The notes under the pieces are model-generated. The model saw only the letters and a program-made list of their open reading frames with translations. It had not been told where the DNA came from and did no database searches. 64,000 bases of DNA from Nipponacmea schrenckii. Taxonomy: Eukaryota > Mollusca > Gastropoda > Lottiidae. The stretch is from contig CM060199.1 of assembly GCA_030562195.1 (NCBI GenBank), positions 19,178,338 through 19,242,337 on the forward strand, read 5' to 3'. The position numbers and the translations under genes are program-made. Shown here in pieces: positions 24,101 through 35,539 of this stretch (positions are counted from its first letter, which is position 1; the number at the start of each line of letters is the position of its first letter).

Positions 24101-27100
24101 TTCTCCTAACCATTCAACAACTTTACAGAAATCATAGCCTCGATCCTTCCGTTGTTTTTCTCCTGCCAGCACACCAGGCGTATCTAGAAATGTAACGCTG
24201 TCCAAGACAGGATTCCTCAGCGATGATATCTGGAACCTGTTTAAAAAGGCATTACCAAATTGTGATAGTGGTTGATACAGGTGGTTCTTGTTGGCCACAG
24301 CAGCATTTCCTGGTGTCACATCTTCAATATCTCCTTTCATAACAGCAATGAATCTGTCAGTGGTTGGTTCTGGACCAATTCTCATACCAGGGTAGTCTTC
24401 TTCCAGGAGATAACGGATAAAAGTTGTCTTTCCAACTGATTTCTGACCCAGCAACAAAACCATAGGCTTGGCATGAAAATCTGCATCATCCCAAGGAGCT
24501 GAATGAAAGTCCTTAAATTTGTACAGGTCTTCAATTGGCTTGAGTTTTGTTTTATACAGCTTTTTGACACCTTCAATAACTGAGACATATTGCTCAGGCT
24601 CTTTTGGAGACTTGTTTCTTGCTAACCACTTCTTCATTTTGTAATTCTTCCCACAATGAATAATAAAACAACAGAACAATGTTTTCCACCTATTTCTTTA
24701 GTTCATAACAAACGTAATCTGTACACTAATCAACAGATAGCCTTCACAGAAAGCACCAAGAACCACCTTTGGTCTCCTGATAGTCATTAAACCATCTCGA
24801 AACGAATAACTTCTAACAACACTAGAATATAGCGATACCTGTAGGAAGCCAAAAGATGAGTATTTCAGATTATCCAGCCAAGCCTGGTTATTATTGGCAT
24901 GCAATATTTTTCTTCCTGATTATCCAGTCTGGCAGAAAAAATGAAATGTCCCATTCCTGAATTTCTACTGATTTGAGCAACTGTAATGAAGTCTTTTACA
25001 TCCAGTCATGTAAGGAGGGTGAATTATAGACAGGTGTGAATATAGTCAGAAGTCAGAAGGGTATACAGTACAAATTTCTTTGGACCATATGCTTAGAAAT
25101 AGTGGATGAACTAAATATATTTTCAGAAAAGATCAAGCCTTTGAAATTTGATCTATTCCATTTAATACATGTGCAATGATTACAAAATAATTGGATGGAA
25201 ATGCACATTGCCTTGAATGTGTAATATTATATGTTAATAAATATCATCCAGTCGTATTTAACAACTTGTGTTTTGATGAAAGGTAGTAGGCGTTTACAGT
25301 CAAAGAGATAAATAACGCACATAGAAACTCATTTACGCTGCCTCATTAACTCTCTAAATGCTTAGAAGAAAGACTACACCTATATCATAAATACTGTAAA
25401 GATATTGGTACTGGTGCCAAAAATAGTTGACTTGTACTCTGTGTTGAAGATCATAAAAGAATTCTTGGGTATAATTTACTTTCTTCTCAACAAATCTTCC
25501 TTCTCTACATTCAAGGTCTATCATATTTATTGGTATAATTATTTTGGCAAGAGTTTTGGTAACATGTTGTTAGGTAAATGTGTGTTTTTAGATAAACATG
25601 ATATATGTTACTCTCAATATCAAATTCTACCTTTTAAATAAATCATACATTAGTTTTATAATATTCTTGCAATATTTTTCTCTAACTTTATGATAGAATG
25701 GAACATTCAGATGTTAAAATATAAATGCATAAATAAACAATCAAAACGCCTACATATTTTATTGCGTTTTTGCAATAACTCTTTAAAGGGGCAGTATGCA
25801 ATATTAACAGTATCAGTATATCTTAAATTAAGGCCTAAAAATTCATGTGAATCCCATGTGCGCCAAGACTCTCGTAAACCCCAATCGCCCGAGTCCTTAA
25901 GGATTTAGGCCACCATCTTTGTTAGAAAAGTCATTTGTCATGACATTAGGTCATTGATAGAATATTAAGCATGGAGATGGCATATAAATAAGTAGAGAAA
26001 TAAAGACACAAGCTTGTACAGAATACCAGATCCCTCTAAGAATCTACAAAAGAAAGCATTGGCTCCACAACATCAGAACAGTAGATATGTTTCATTTCCG
26101 AACAACAAGTGAGTGAAAAACATTCTACTGGCCAATTTAGAGGTTACAAAACCGCTTTGGCTTTGGTCCTTGTTGGATTTTGAAAGAAACGTTTTTTTCA
26201 ACTGTTTTGGTCCACAGGAAACCGCTAGCAAAGGGTGGACAAGCTGTCTGTCTACAAAAACGAAATGCACAGGTGAGTCAATAATAGGTAGGAGTAGGCA
26301 CGTCCACACAGAAAAGCTATCTAGGTACTAAACTATACCTAGTAAGGCAGATGACAATGACAGTGCATCATAGCTTTGGTAAATAAAATCCCTAGAGGAG
26401 GCATGTACTCAGGTAATCTGTTCGAAATGAATTATTAAAAACATGAAAAATTGTCAATTTTGACAAGGCCTATTTGTCTCTTTTGTTCATAACCTGTACT
26501 GTCCGGTCTAGATTACTTTTATACTATGTCTATATATTTGTTTCCGGAATATCTAGTCCTTGTAATGTAAATTGTGGCATGCTATTGTTAGTCCTGATTA
26601 TCAAGATTGGTTGTGATCTGGCTCAAATTCATAGGACTCTAAATGTTAGTTTACCTTTTTATCTACGATGTGACGTCATAATCTCACATAGTCACATCAA
26701 TGGTGGTCTCCATAAAATGACAATTTCAGCCAAAATTTGCGTAATAATTAATTCTGACGGTGATTTTATGTTATTTTATTGTTAGGACGTAATAATAACA
26801 TCATTTTACCGGAAAATCTGAATATTGGCATAAAACTTTACTTACTATTCCTTTGAAAGTAAACAACAATTAATGCAATTAATGCAATGGAAAATGGGAA
26901 GGGGTGGGAGGGAAATGAAAAAAAAAATGTGTTTCAACTGAATGTTGCATAACTAATAATGAATGAATAGAGGTCACGTGAAAAAGATCAACGTATTAAG
27001 TGTTAACTAAAATTTGTTTAAAGTTTAGAAACTGATATGGATTCAGACCAAGCATTAAAGATATGAATTAAAGAGGCAAACGTTATGTTACTTATGATAA

Positions 27101-29957
27101 TATTTTATGTATAAACATTTTTCTAATTCATTGATGTTCACAAACAAGGGTAGGCCTACAGAAAGAATTTGGAAAACTTGTTTCATAAAAGGCAACCATG
27201 CTTGCAAGTCAAAGTTGTGTAACTATATTTCTAAAGAATTATTACACATTGGTAACAATGGTCTGAATAAACAACAAAAATAGAGTCATTTAATAAAACA
27301 CAATAGAGGACCTGAAATGTCATTGCCTGTATGATCCTTCCATTATTTTGCCATTAGTTTTTATACACTATCAGGCCTTTAGAGCTATCTTAATCCTTTA
27401 TATCTATCTAAGTCCAACTCTCTGCAGTGAGAGAAAGTTTCAGGCCAACAGCTTTAACCTACTCTTGTTTTATTTTCAACTGGCAATGGTTCTTTAACAA
27501 GCACATTCTGTAGTACAGGGCCTTGATTTATTGTTCTATCTGAACAACTAGACATATTTTTCATGTCGATTCCTGTGGCCTGCACCAATGAACAAGGAAA
27601 CTTCCTATGATGCGATCAAACCTCTTCAAGTCAGCAAGCATCTGACTCACTCATCCACCGCAGCTCCCCCCTGTGGCATTGACACAATACATACAAATCT
27701 GACTGACATATAACCACTCAGGTATTTGACAGAATTATGTATAGTAAACCACTGATAGTAACCTAAATAAATAGTAGTTAAAGGTCAGTATTATTACCAA
27801 CATTTACTTTAATACATTGGTATGAATGGTCAGGCCCTTCAATCAATTTTACATATTTCAATTTTTTGGCTAGAGTGTGACACATTACCATTGGTATGGT
27901 CTGCTCAAATATTACCTGTGTACAACACCCATAATGTATAACACCTTAAAATAGAACCAGTTTCAGTTATTTTATTAGTCACTAAAGTCAGTCTTGTTAG
28001 TTACTTACTCTTTAATTTAGTCATGTTAGCAAACAAGTAGAAACACTATCAGGTACAAGAAGCACAAAATTTCAACAATTATATATTTTCATGCAGTTAG
28101 TGTACATCATTCAGCAGTTGTTCAGCTTTAAAGCTCCTTAACACTATGGTTAAGTCTAGTGTTATAAACTAGACAACAAAAAGTCAGTAAGCTTTAGATA
28201 CAAAGTTGTCAAAGGAGCTTTAAGTTTGCAATTTGAAGCAATAATAATTGACATACCATTTTAACAGTAGTGGAAGTCATTATCCATTAAGCTCATTCAA
28301 GGCGCCTTATGCTACGGTACTCTATTGCTTACATAATGTTTTTTTAAGAGTTCACTTACTGGTAAACTATTTTTTCAAAGTTTGAAACTTATAACTGATT
28401 TTGCACAAAGTCAATTCTAATATTTGATACCAGATTCTAATGATTTTATATCAATAAATTCTCTTAATATCAGTTCAAACTTATAGTCTATAAAAACTCA
28501 GGTGTAATAGGACTAAAATTCTTTAAATTACTACAGTACCATACTCGTAGCCTACCGGTACAGTATTTAGTAATTTACCTATTCCACTATTAGACAGTAA
28601 TGGGAGATAATAACAGTTTCATGTTGTCAGGAATCATGACATAAAACAGATGGTAATACCAAAACTTGTTTGAATAAACAAATTTTGATTTATAAAGATT
28701 GATTGAACATATAAGGCTGTAGTCCTACAATTAAATATCATTAGGTTTATAAATAAAGCTTAGATAAACCAATGTTACATTGTATTTCTTCAAGTCATTA
28801 TATGACTTCCAGATTCTGTTCACATATATACATACAATCATAAAGTCATCCAAAAGGCTTGCAGCGTATTCAACAACATTAAAAAAATGTCTTGAGTGTA
28901 CATTGGATACAACTTTGTTTAGTGTTGGAAATATTGATTCATGATATCATTCTATTTGCATAATGATGGGAAAATGTCTAAGGCTATTTGGGTGAATAGG
29001 CTCATGTCAGGGTAACACAAAATATGAAAAAGCTGGATTTACCTTTGCCAGTCGAGCTCTTTTGATAAGATCATTCAATTTTCTAAGGGTTGCATTTCTT
29101 GGTAAACTCTGTAAATCTCGAAATAAATCTTGTTCTTCTAATTCAAAAAGTCGTCTGTTAACATCAAAATGAAGAGGTTGGTCCCAAAATGAACCTAAAT
29201 AAACGCGAGCCACTTCCGGTGTATTAAGAACTTTTCCTAAAGACCACATAAGAGCACCATAAACTCTCATGAGTTGTTGATGGTCAACCATATCAGCTTT
29301 GTTTAAGACAATCCTAATTTTATCATCATAACCTTTTATGGCATCTATTGCACGTCTAAATTCGTCTGAAATGTCAAGTTTATGTGCATCAAACAACAAA
29401 ATGATTCGGTCCACCCTTTCAGCCATCCATTCTAAAACACCAGAAAAATCATAGCCACGGTCCACTCTCTGTTTCTCACCTGACAATATACCAGGAGTGT
29501 CTATAATCGAAATACTATTTAATACAGGATTGTTCATAGCAGAACACTGAAATCGGTTTAAAAAGGCATTTCCAAATTTTGACATGGGTCTGAACTGTTT
29601 TTGTGGATCCACAACAAGGGCATTTCCAGGGATTGTCCCATCTGTATCAGCATGCATAACAGCAATGAATCTGTCAGTGGTTGGTTCTGGTCCAATTCTC
29701 ATTCCCGGGAAATCCTGTTCCAAAAGATAACGTATAAATGTTGTCTTTCCTGTTGAATACTGGCCTATCAGGAGTATCATAGGTTTGGCATCAAAGTCAG
29801 GATCATCCAGCTGTGGTGAATGAAAGTCATGAAACTTGTACGTCTCTTCCAAAGGTAACAACTTCGTTCTGTATATTTTTTTCAGGCCCTCCGTCACATT
29901 AGCGAACACCTCGGGCTCTTTCTTGCGCCTTTCATCACTCGTCAACCACCTCTTCAT
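14578..29957 (-). CDS. EHD: EHD-family membrane-remodelling ATPase with two alternative G-domain exons (gene overview)
   Basis: EHD proteins are dynamin-related ATPases that bind and tubulate endosomal membranes and recruit NPF-motif partners through a C-terminal EH domain. Exons: G exon B (29957-29043), G exon A (24637-23726), shared exon (16774-16610) and shared last exon (15102-14578). Each G exon ends ..KRARLAK in phase 0 and joins [12 protein letters not shown]. The isoforms would be 534 (B) and 533 (A) residues; human EHD1 is 534. No other downstream EHD exons occur in the intervals, so A and B must be alternative, most simply mutually exclusive first coding exons with their own promoters. 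Invertebrates usually have one EHD gene (Drosophila Past1, nematode rme-1), which supports orthology to the common ancestor of vertebrate EHD1-4. Confidence 0.93.
15103..16609 (-). other. EHD intron between the shared exons
   Basis: About 1.5 kb, AT-rich. It holds a hairpin element (16080-16252) and, at about 15919-15997, a fragment ending 'aatgtgggagtataaaa' that resembles the right end of the element at 12051-12806. Confidence 0.8.
16080..16252. mobile_element. Fold-back (MITE-like) hairpin element
   Basis: The termini ggtaaagaagcacaa and ttgtgcttctttacc are exact inverted repeats. A strong internal stem is cacatgctcatac against gtatgagcatgt, with flanking ttaactca and tgagttaa. The whole 173 bp folds into one long imperfect hairpin. 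There is no coding capacity. Confidence 0.8.
16610..16774 (-). CDS. EHD: EHD shared middle exon
   Basis: The acceptor ttatatttcag precedes GTTCATGCC; the donor is ATGCAG|GTAATT. It is 55 codons, phase 0 at both ends. It encodes [20 protein letters not shown], then [10 protein letters not shown] and [16 protein letters not shown], matching the EHD region between the G domain and the C-terminal helices. Confidence 0.97.
16994..17424. mobile_element. MITE with TA target-site duplication
   Basis: The left end is ctgtaaggctaaaatttatt; the right end is the imperfect inverse, cgcattaatttctagcctta followed by cag. The element is flanked on both sides by TA, as expected for Tc1/mariner-type insertion. 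Inner sub-terminal repeats contain further gcgatcgcattaattt and cgcggatcgcattaattt blocks. It is 431 bp with no transposase, hence non-autonomous. Confidence 0.8.
19123..19334. repeat. Perfect spacerless palindrome, 2 x 106 bp
   Basis: I reverse-complemented the left arm (19123-19228) block by block and it equals the right arm (19229-19334) at every base, with no spacer. The centre is tataagaattcttata. Pairing stops one base beyond each end. The arms have no open frame of note. The transcript would form a 106-bp perfect RNA hairpin in the EHD pre-mRNA. A very recent inverted duplication, a fold-back element or a sequencing/assembly fold-back artefact could each explain it. Confidence 0.97.
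21465..21690. repeat. Dispersed repeat, related to 46880-47150
   Basis: Shares ordered blocks with 46880-47150: 'gttatgttatttatggcagcag', 'tttact', 'ctcttgctggccaa' against 'ctcttattggccaa', and 'tttatgttcatt.taagac'. A further weak relative with 'atcaatgaacctggtgtcataa' lies near 38870. An uncharacterised interspersed family is the simplest reading. Confidence 0.6.
22579..22667. repeat. Short tandem direct duplication
   Basis: The block aaaatagtttggaattta followed by tataaacacagtaaat occurs at about 22579 and again about 48 bp later, separated by a short spacer. It is a recent local duplication in the EHD intron. Confidence 0.75.
23065..23378. mobile_element. Small element with inverted ends
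   Basis: The left end, aattaacccagggattcaaa, and the right end, tttaaacccctgaattaacc, are imperfect inverted repeats (about 18 of 24 positions). The interior has gggcccctaaaaaactt and a tgggccccaagaaattg segment. No ORF. A MITE-like identity is tentative. Confidence 0.5.
23726..24637 (-). CDS. EHD: EHD alternative G-domain exon A (divergent isoform)
   Basis: 304 codons from ATG at 24637 to AAG|GTATGG at 23726. The start MKKWLARN aligns with the family N terminus; the 14 upstream codons in frame (beginning MFCC) do not and are excluded. It encodes the helical N terminus, G domain and following helices. Motifs: P-loop [10 protein letters not shown], switch region [30 protein letters not shown], then [12 protein letters not shown]. 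Lys and Thr of GKT are retained, but the usual GQYSTGKT is changed at two positions (Y to K, T to V). No stop or frameshift. The shared-exon phase matches. A possible upstream acceptor (cattgtgggaag) lies nine bases before the ATG, so an untranslated 5' exon is possible. Confidence 0.93.
24638..29042 (-). other. EHD interval between G exons A and B
   Basis: About 4.4 kb. The promoter of isoform A, if separate, should lie in its left part, above 24637. A repeat-like segment occupies about 25781-26861. No additional coding exon is recognisable. Confidence 0.7.
25781..26861. repeat. Candidate dispersed element with weak inverted ends
   Basis: Starts ctttaaaggggcagtatgca and ends near actattcctttgaaag, which are loosely inverse. 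The interior is less AT-rich than its surroundings, with several short frames but no recognisable protein. An uncharacterised non-autonomous element is likely but unproven. Confidence 0.35.
29043..29957 (-). CDS. EHD: EHD alternative G-domain exon B (canonical isoform)
   Basis: 305 codons from ATG at 29957 ([18 protein letters not shown]) to AAG|GTAAAT at 29043. The G domain is canonical: P-loop [71 protein letters not shown]. It keeps the consensus at the P-loop positions changed in exon A and is closer to vertebrate EHD1/3. The CpG-containing promoter region just upstream is shared with YPEL5 in head-to-head orientation. Confidence 0.97.
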
Positions 29958-30264
29958 GGTTTCTTCCTTCTATATACTTCTGTATATACAAATATTCCTT
30001 CGAAAAACTAAACCGGCCTCGCCTTCCTCTTGTCGGTGCCAAAATGGTGTAACCGGAAGTGTGATGTCAACTTGCCACATACGCATGTTCACTAACCTGA
30101 CCTGACCCAACCCACGTGTCCTTTTACGTCACGAATTGTTTTGATTCTATCGACAGCTGAAACAAGAACCTGCTGAAAGCAGACAGCGCACAGCATATTC
30201 TAAGATTAGTTTTTCTCACAAACCATCTTGAAAGTATTCATTTAGTGCTTCGTTATTTCAAAAA
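29958..30264. promoter_or_regulatory. Bidirectional promoter between EHD isoform B and YPEL5
   Basis: About 300 bp separates the EHD-B start codon from the end of the YPEL5 5' exon. It is richer in CG than its surroundings. Visible sites: CCGGAAGT (ETS type) at 30053-30060, CACGTG (E-box) near 30113, and TTACGTCA (CRE type) at 30124-30131. YPEL5's first exon is non-coding and ends AAAA|GTAAGT at 30264. Exact start sites are not determined. Confidence 0.65.
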
Positions 30265-31484
30265 GTAAGTTTGCTATATATTTTTGTTATGAGTTAATGT
30301 TTATTTTAGCGAGGGATGAGTCAGACGGATAGTGTTCATGAATGTTCAATGTTGCAATGTTGATCTGCCTACTCAACAACACAACATCCTAAATGTAAAC
30401 ACAAGTACAGTGTCATGACAAAATACTTAGTATTCTAGTTCAGTTTATCTTATCTTATACTTGATAGGTCTCACCTATTTCAGTCAACAGATAGATGTAA
30501 ATTGATATATTTGATAATTTACAATACAAAACAGGCTGTGCAATATAGGCCTAGCATGAAGGCCTACTGACTGTCTATATATTTTCTTATCTAATCAAAA
30601 ACTAAATTAAGTGGAAGAATTATCAAAACATCTATGTCTACAGATAAGTAGGGAAATGAAGACTTGTTGGTCTTTGGTTAATACTTGAACTGTCAATAAT
30701 GGTGAACCTGAAAATGTATTATTATCTAGGTCATCTATTTTTAGAACTTACTGCAATAGGTATCCATAACAAATAAAATGCCTTGCAAAAGCAAGGTTTT
30801 GTTACTTTTAGGGTTTTTGTGCAATATTATGTTTTACATGTTGGTGTTTTCTAATCAATCTGAACAAATCTTGTTGAAGCATGCATTGCTGTTTAGTTGA
30901 TCATGACAATATAGCCATAGGGAACAAATTCATATCATTATTTCTTGATTTACATATAAGACAAGTTTTCCTTGTTACAGTTCAAAATTTCTTTCATATT
31001 GCCAATTATTCAGTCAAATGACTAATACCGATTTTGTTGTGAGCTATATTACATTTAAAAAAAAGAATAAAGTTGATAGTATAATTTCAATTTATATTTG
31101 ATTTTGATGTCAAATTTTCCTTATAGATACAAGTGCTACGACTTTCTATTCCTGAATAAAATATTGTTCAATAAATAGAGATATTGTGGTTGCTTCTGTC
31201 CCAGTGTAAATTATGTGATTCTAAAAATTATGTGAATCAGTTAGATTGTGCATATTTAGTTGTGAGATATGAAAATATGATCAAATATAGGCTACATCTA
31301 CAGTTAGAATATGTCTTATCCTCCTACACTTAATGAATTCAACAAATAAATAGATCAATACTTTATTCATTTCTGTCTACAGGCCTACATATTTACACTT
31401 CTCAAATAGCAATTTACAGTCTGGTAGATTATAGATTTTTTTTATTACATGTATATAGTCTAGTCTATTATTTGATTATTTCAG
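30265..31484 (+). other. YPEL5 5' UTR intron
   Basis: Bounded by AAAA|GTAAGT and tttgattatttcag. AT-rich, with no other feature seen. Confidence 0.75.
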
Positions 31485-31490
31485 GTGAAA

Positions 31491-32538
31491 ATGGGCCGAG
31501 TATTTCTCCATCATATAGGAGGCAATCGATTATTTTCTTGTGCCAGCTGTGACACACCTTTAACTAATAGAGCAGAGTTGATTTCCACCAGATTTACAGG
31601 TACACAATCTTACATAGAGTTCTCTCCCTTACTTTGTGATCAGTAAACAATTCAGCCCTTCATATCCCAAATACAGTATTTTGACTTATACTTATTTTGA
31701 TTGAACAATATTCATTTATAAAAATGTTATTTTCTTCACTTGTGTAACCACAGCCTTGTAGAAGCATGACAAATGAGAGGGTGGTTGGACACGATGCAGT
31801 TCAGCTGAGCCCTCCTTTCAGTTGTCAAATTTTGGAAAACCTGAAACTTCAAAGAAAGAAAATATTTTATCAGGCTCTTTAATAACCTACTGATCAGACA
31901 TGAGGTGTTGAGGTGAAAAATATGGAAATCTGTTGACTGAACACTGGGCAGATTTATTATGATGACATGACATTTTTACCCCTTTAGGATATATTATTTA
32001 AGATTAGCCTTGTTCATTGTATGGGTTATCACTCAATTTCACACAATTACAACTACTATTAAATGATTTATTACCTCAGATTATATGGAGAAAACAAATA
32101 ATAAGAGTCCAAGTTATCTTTGAAAAAATTTTTTGATGTCCAAAGAATTTCAATATATTGAGAATAGAACATAATAATCTGTTGTACTATACAGTACTAG
32201 AAAAAAAAAAACTCTTTAGAACAGAACATAATAATCTGTAACCTTAATACAAATTCAACTTTTTATCTTAAAATTTTATTTTAGGTGCTACTGGCAGAGC
32301 TTTCCTCTTTAATAAAGTGGTGAATTTAAACTTCAGTGAAGTCCAGGATCGTGTGATGTTGACAGGAAGACACATGGTTCGTGATGTTTCTTGTAAAAAC
32401 TGTGAGGCTAAATTAGGCTGGATCTATGAATTTGCTACTGAAGAGAATCAAAGATACAAGGAAGGACGAGTTATTTTGGAGAGAGCCCTCGTTACTGAAA
32501 GTGAAGGCTTTGATGACCATATTCAAAATGACAGTTGA
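31491..32538 (+). CDS. YPEL5: Yippee-like 5 (YPEL5)
   Basis: A 120-residue zinc-binding Yippee-domain protein, nearly the length of human YPEL5 (121). YPEL5 associates with the CTLH/GID E3 ubiquitin ligase and modulates its substrate recruitment. Coding exons are 31491-31599 and 32285-32538, joined at ACAG|GTACAC and ttttag|GTGCT through a Gly codon. The two zinc pairs are FSCASCD and VSCKNCE. Hallmark blocks are [40 protein letters not shown] and [14 protein letters not shown]. An untranslated 5' exon ends at 30264; its intron closes with tttgattatttcag six bases before the ATG. It is among the most conserved proteins in the window. Confidence 0.97.
31600..32284 (+). other. YPEL5 coding intron
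   Basis: A 685-bp phase-1 intron splitting the Gly codon of FTGATGRAF. AT-rich, with no gene inside. Confidence 0.95.
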
Positions 32539-33534
32539 TGCGATTTGTGTAGATATTTGATATTTCCACTGTAAATCAACCAAATTCCATCCAGGCTCTG
32601 CTTTGACAACATGATCTAATCTTTTGTCAAAGTGTCAGAGACATTGAGTTCTTCAGATTGGATCTGGAAATTATTCTAAAATACTTTGAAAAAGAATCTC
32701 AAGTATCGTTACGAAGTCAGTGGAATATATGAGATCTTTTAAAAGTAATATTTAGTTATATGACTGAGCCTTTCTTTTGAACTTGTGTCTATAGGAGCTC
32801 TTTACGATGTGTTGCTGTGAAAGTTTAAAGGTTTTCATTAAATGATGATGGTTTAAGCTTTTTTCTATGTAATGATGAAGATAAATCCAAATCAATTCTA
32901 TGGATTTTGTTTTCATTTCACTTGTTAACCAATTCTGATAAATTATGCTTAAAGCAATTTAAAGAGAGAGGAGGCAAAAATATCTAGGTTCATCTCAATG
33001 ATTCTTCTTCTAGGCATTTGTCCCTGTAGTTCTTGTATTCTTGCTTTCTCTGCATTTGAACATTGTATCTCATTTTCTTATTCTTCCTGAACTCATAGGT
33101 TTCTTTCTTTTCACTTTACTAAAAAGGGAATTGCCATTCTGTATATTAAAACAAGTGAACAGTGTTTATAGATAGTAATAGGCTTAACCTTCTGACCTCA
33201 TAATCTGTGTGAAAACTAGATATTAAGATTGTTTATTTACTGAAGGATTATGTACAGATATAGATAATCTTGATTAATGTTATCTAATTAAATGTTATTA
33301 TTTTCAATTAGCCATTAATTATGATAATTACCATTTACATTTTATTACCCAATCATGTACATAAAAGAAGCATGTGGTTAACATTTTGTCTGGAGATATG
33401 GCCTAAAGTAGAGCAAGCAGATGCCCTTAATACATGGATATGGACTTCTAGTGATTAGATGAGATATATTATTCTATTTCATTTTTGTTCCAATTATATT
33501 GATGATATTGTGAATGCATCATGTAATTTACCAT

Positions 33535-33540
33535 AATAAA
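33535..33540 (+). terminator. Candidate YPEL5 polyadenylation signal
   Basis: AATAAA about 1 kb past the YPEL5 stop. An ATTAAA variant near 32836 is a possible proximal alternative. The 3' end cannot be fixed from sequence alone. Confidence 0.35.
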
Positions 33541-34189
33541 TCTAGTAGATTACCAGGTGTTGTTTTCAATCTCAACGGCTCAATGATTTGTAGATTGATA
33601 AAGAAGTTTACAACTACAATGTGTAGATTTTTGTTACTGGGACTTCAGAACGAAAGGCAGAGAGTAAATGTTTTGTTTTGACCATGACCTCTGCCATTGA
33701 TACTCTTGCAAGAGTAGACCAAGATAATCATTGAAGTATTCAATTGTAATCTGTAGCCATGATTTCTTATTTGGTGTTATCTCCCTTTAAACGTTAGTGG
33801 ACGTGCAAAGCGCATCGAGTGACTTGCAGATCTTCTAGATCTTTCTAGATGGCTTTATATAAAATGCAAGTTATTTTATACGATATTGCTTGTATTTGAT
33901 TGTATTATGTTAAAATAATGGGAGACCAATTGAAAATAGCTGAGGTCATACTTTTATGACCAGGATCTCAAGTCTCAAGAGTAGGTTTGACTTAACAGTT
34001 ACCCAGACCCCATAGGTAAGGGGGCCCTTGTCCCGATACTCATTGGCGAGCTGGTGCAATGACTACGAAATATAATCGCTATATAATTCGACATCTTCAC
34101 TAATTAATACAGAAAAAAAACGTTAAAGCTCGTTTTAAAATTGCTCAGTGCAATAGATAATTCCTTAGTTAATTAAATGGATTTGTCAT

Positions 34190-35000
34190 GAAGTGATGAG
34201 TTCGTACATATATTTGGAGGTATTTTGTTCTTTTTGTAATGAAGTACTGTGTTTGTATAGTACAGATTGTAATGAAGTGCTATTTCGGTACAGACTGTAA
34301 TCAAATGTTGTGTTTGAACAGATCATGATGTAGGCAGCCCATCCAGATTATGACGAGGCACAGTAGGCCTACTGTGTTGGTATATATTATGATGAAGTGT
34401 TATGTTGGTACAGATTGTAATGAAGTGCCATGTTAGTACAGGTTGTAATGAGGTGCTATGTCGGTACAGACTGTAATCTAATGTTGTGTTTGAACAAATC
34501 ATGATTTAGTGTAGGCAGCCCGTCCAGATTGTGATGGAGTGTTGTGTTGGTACAGATTGTAATGAAGTGTTGTGTACGGTAGGCCTACCTCAGATTGTGT
34601 TAAAGTGTTGTTTTGCTTGTTGCAGATTGTGTGATGAAGTTGCTGTGTTGGTACATATCATGATGAAGTGTTGTGTCGGTAAAGATTATGACAAAGTATT
34701 GTGTTGGTACAGAATATGATGTAATGTGCCTGTGCTTGTACAGGTTGTGATGAAGTACTGTGTTTGAACAGATTGTGATGAATTACTGTGTTTGTACAGA
34801 TTGTGATGAAGTACTGTGTTTGTACAGATCGCGATGTAGTACTGTGCTTGTACAGATTGTGATGAAGCAGGCCTACTGTGTAGGCCTACAGATTGTGATG
34901 AAGTAGGCCTACTGTGTTGATAAAGATTGTTGTGTAGTGTTGGTAGGCCTACAGATTTTGAGGTGTTGTATATCGGTAACGCCTGATGCTGACATATGAT
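34190..35000. repeat. Degenerate minisatellite, about 28-bp unit
   Basis: Tandem diverged copies of a unit like acagattgtgatgaagtact followed by gtgtttgt, with spacing varying from about 24 to 45 bp. It is often interrupted by 'aggcctac' segments. Apparent ORFs here on either strand are products of the repeat, not genes. Confidence 0.9.
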
Positions 35001-35539
35001 TGACTTTGAAATGGACTGTAACAAGTTGCACCACATACTTGTGAGGCAATAGCTTGACTAATATGACAGATAGACCTATACTAATAATCTAATTGTCTTT
35101 TACTATTTTTAACTCATTTTCACCTGATGATGACAATATAGATTGTTGAAACGTTGTGTGTAATAAATTTAAGGAGTATACCATAAAATTGTGTTCCGTT
35201 ATTTTATAATAATAATGGTAATATTCAAGCCATGTGCTTTTCTGACTACTGTGGTGCTAATCCAAGACATTTTATGCTCATTTCTGCTTTGATCAAAGCA
35301 TAAAATAGCCTAATTAGCTTACAACAACACTATAAAAACTATATTAACAAACCATATTTTTCTTTTAGGACATTTAACTTTAACTATCTTTGACTTTGAA
35401 CCTTTCTACATTAGAAAACTTTTTCACAGGAACAGGACGTAGACACTATCTTCCAGTGCTAAACACAAATACTATAATTATTTACTATACATGTATTAAC
35501 CAGCCACAAATGGCCTGGGTCTACATGCATATTTGACCT

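Noticed and set aside
24382..24588. 68-residue minus-strand ORF
   Set aside because: A shadow frame over EHD exon A.
23726..24637. EHD exon A as a decayed pseudogene copy
   Set aside because: It is fully open over 304 codons, keeps all family motifs, and has an intact in-phase donor.
26474..26785. 103-residue plus-strand ORF with a hydrophobic start
   Set aside because: Low-complexity translation within a repeat-like region; no family resemblance, no splice or poly-A context.
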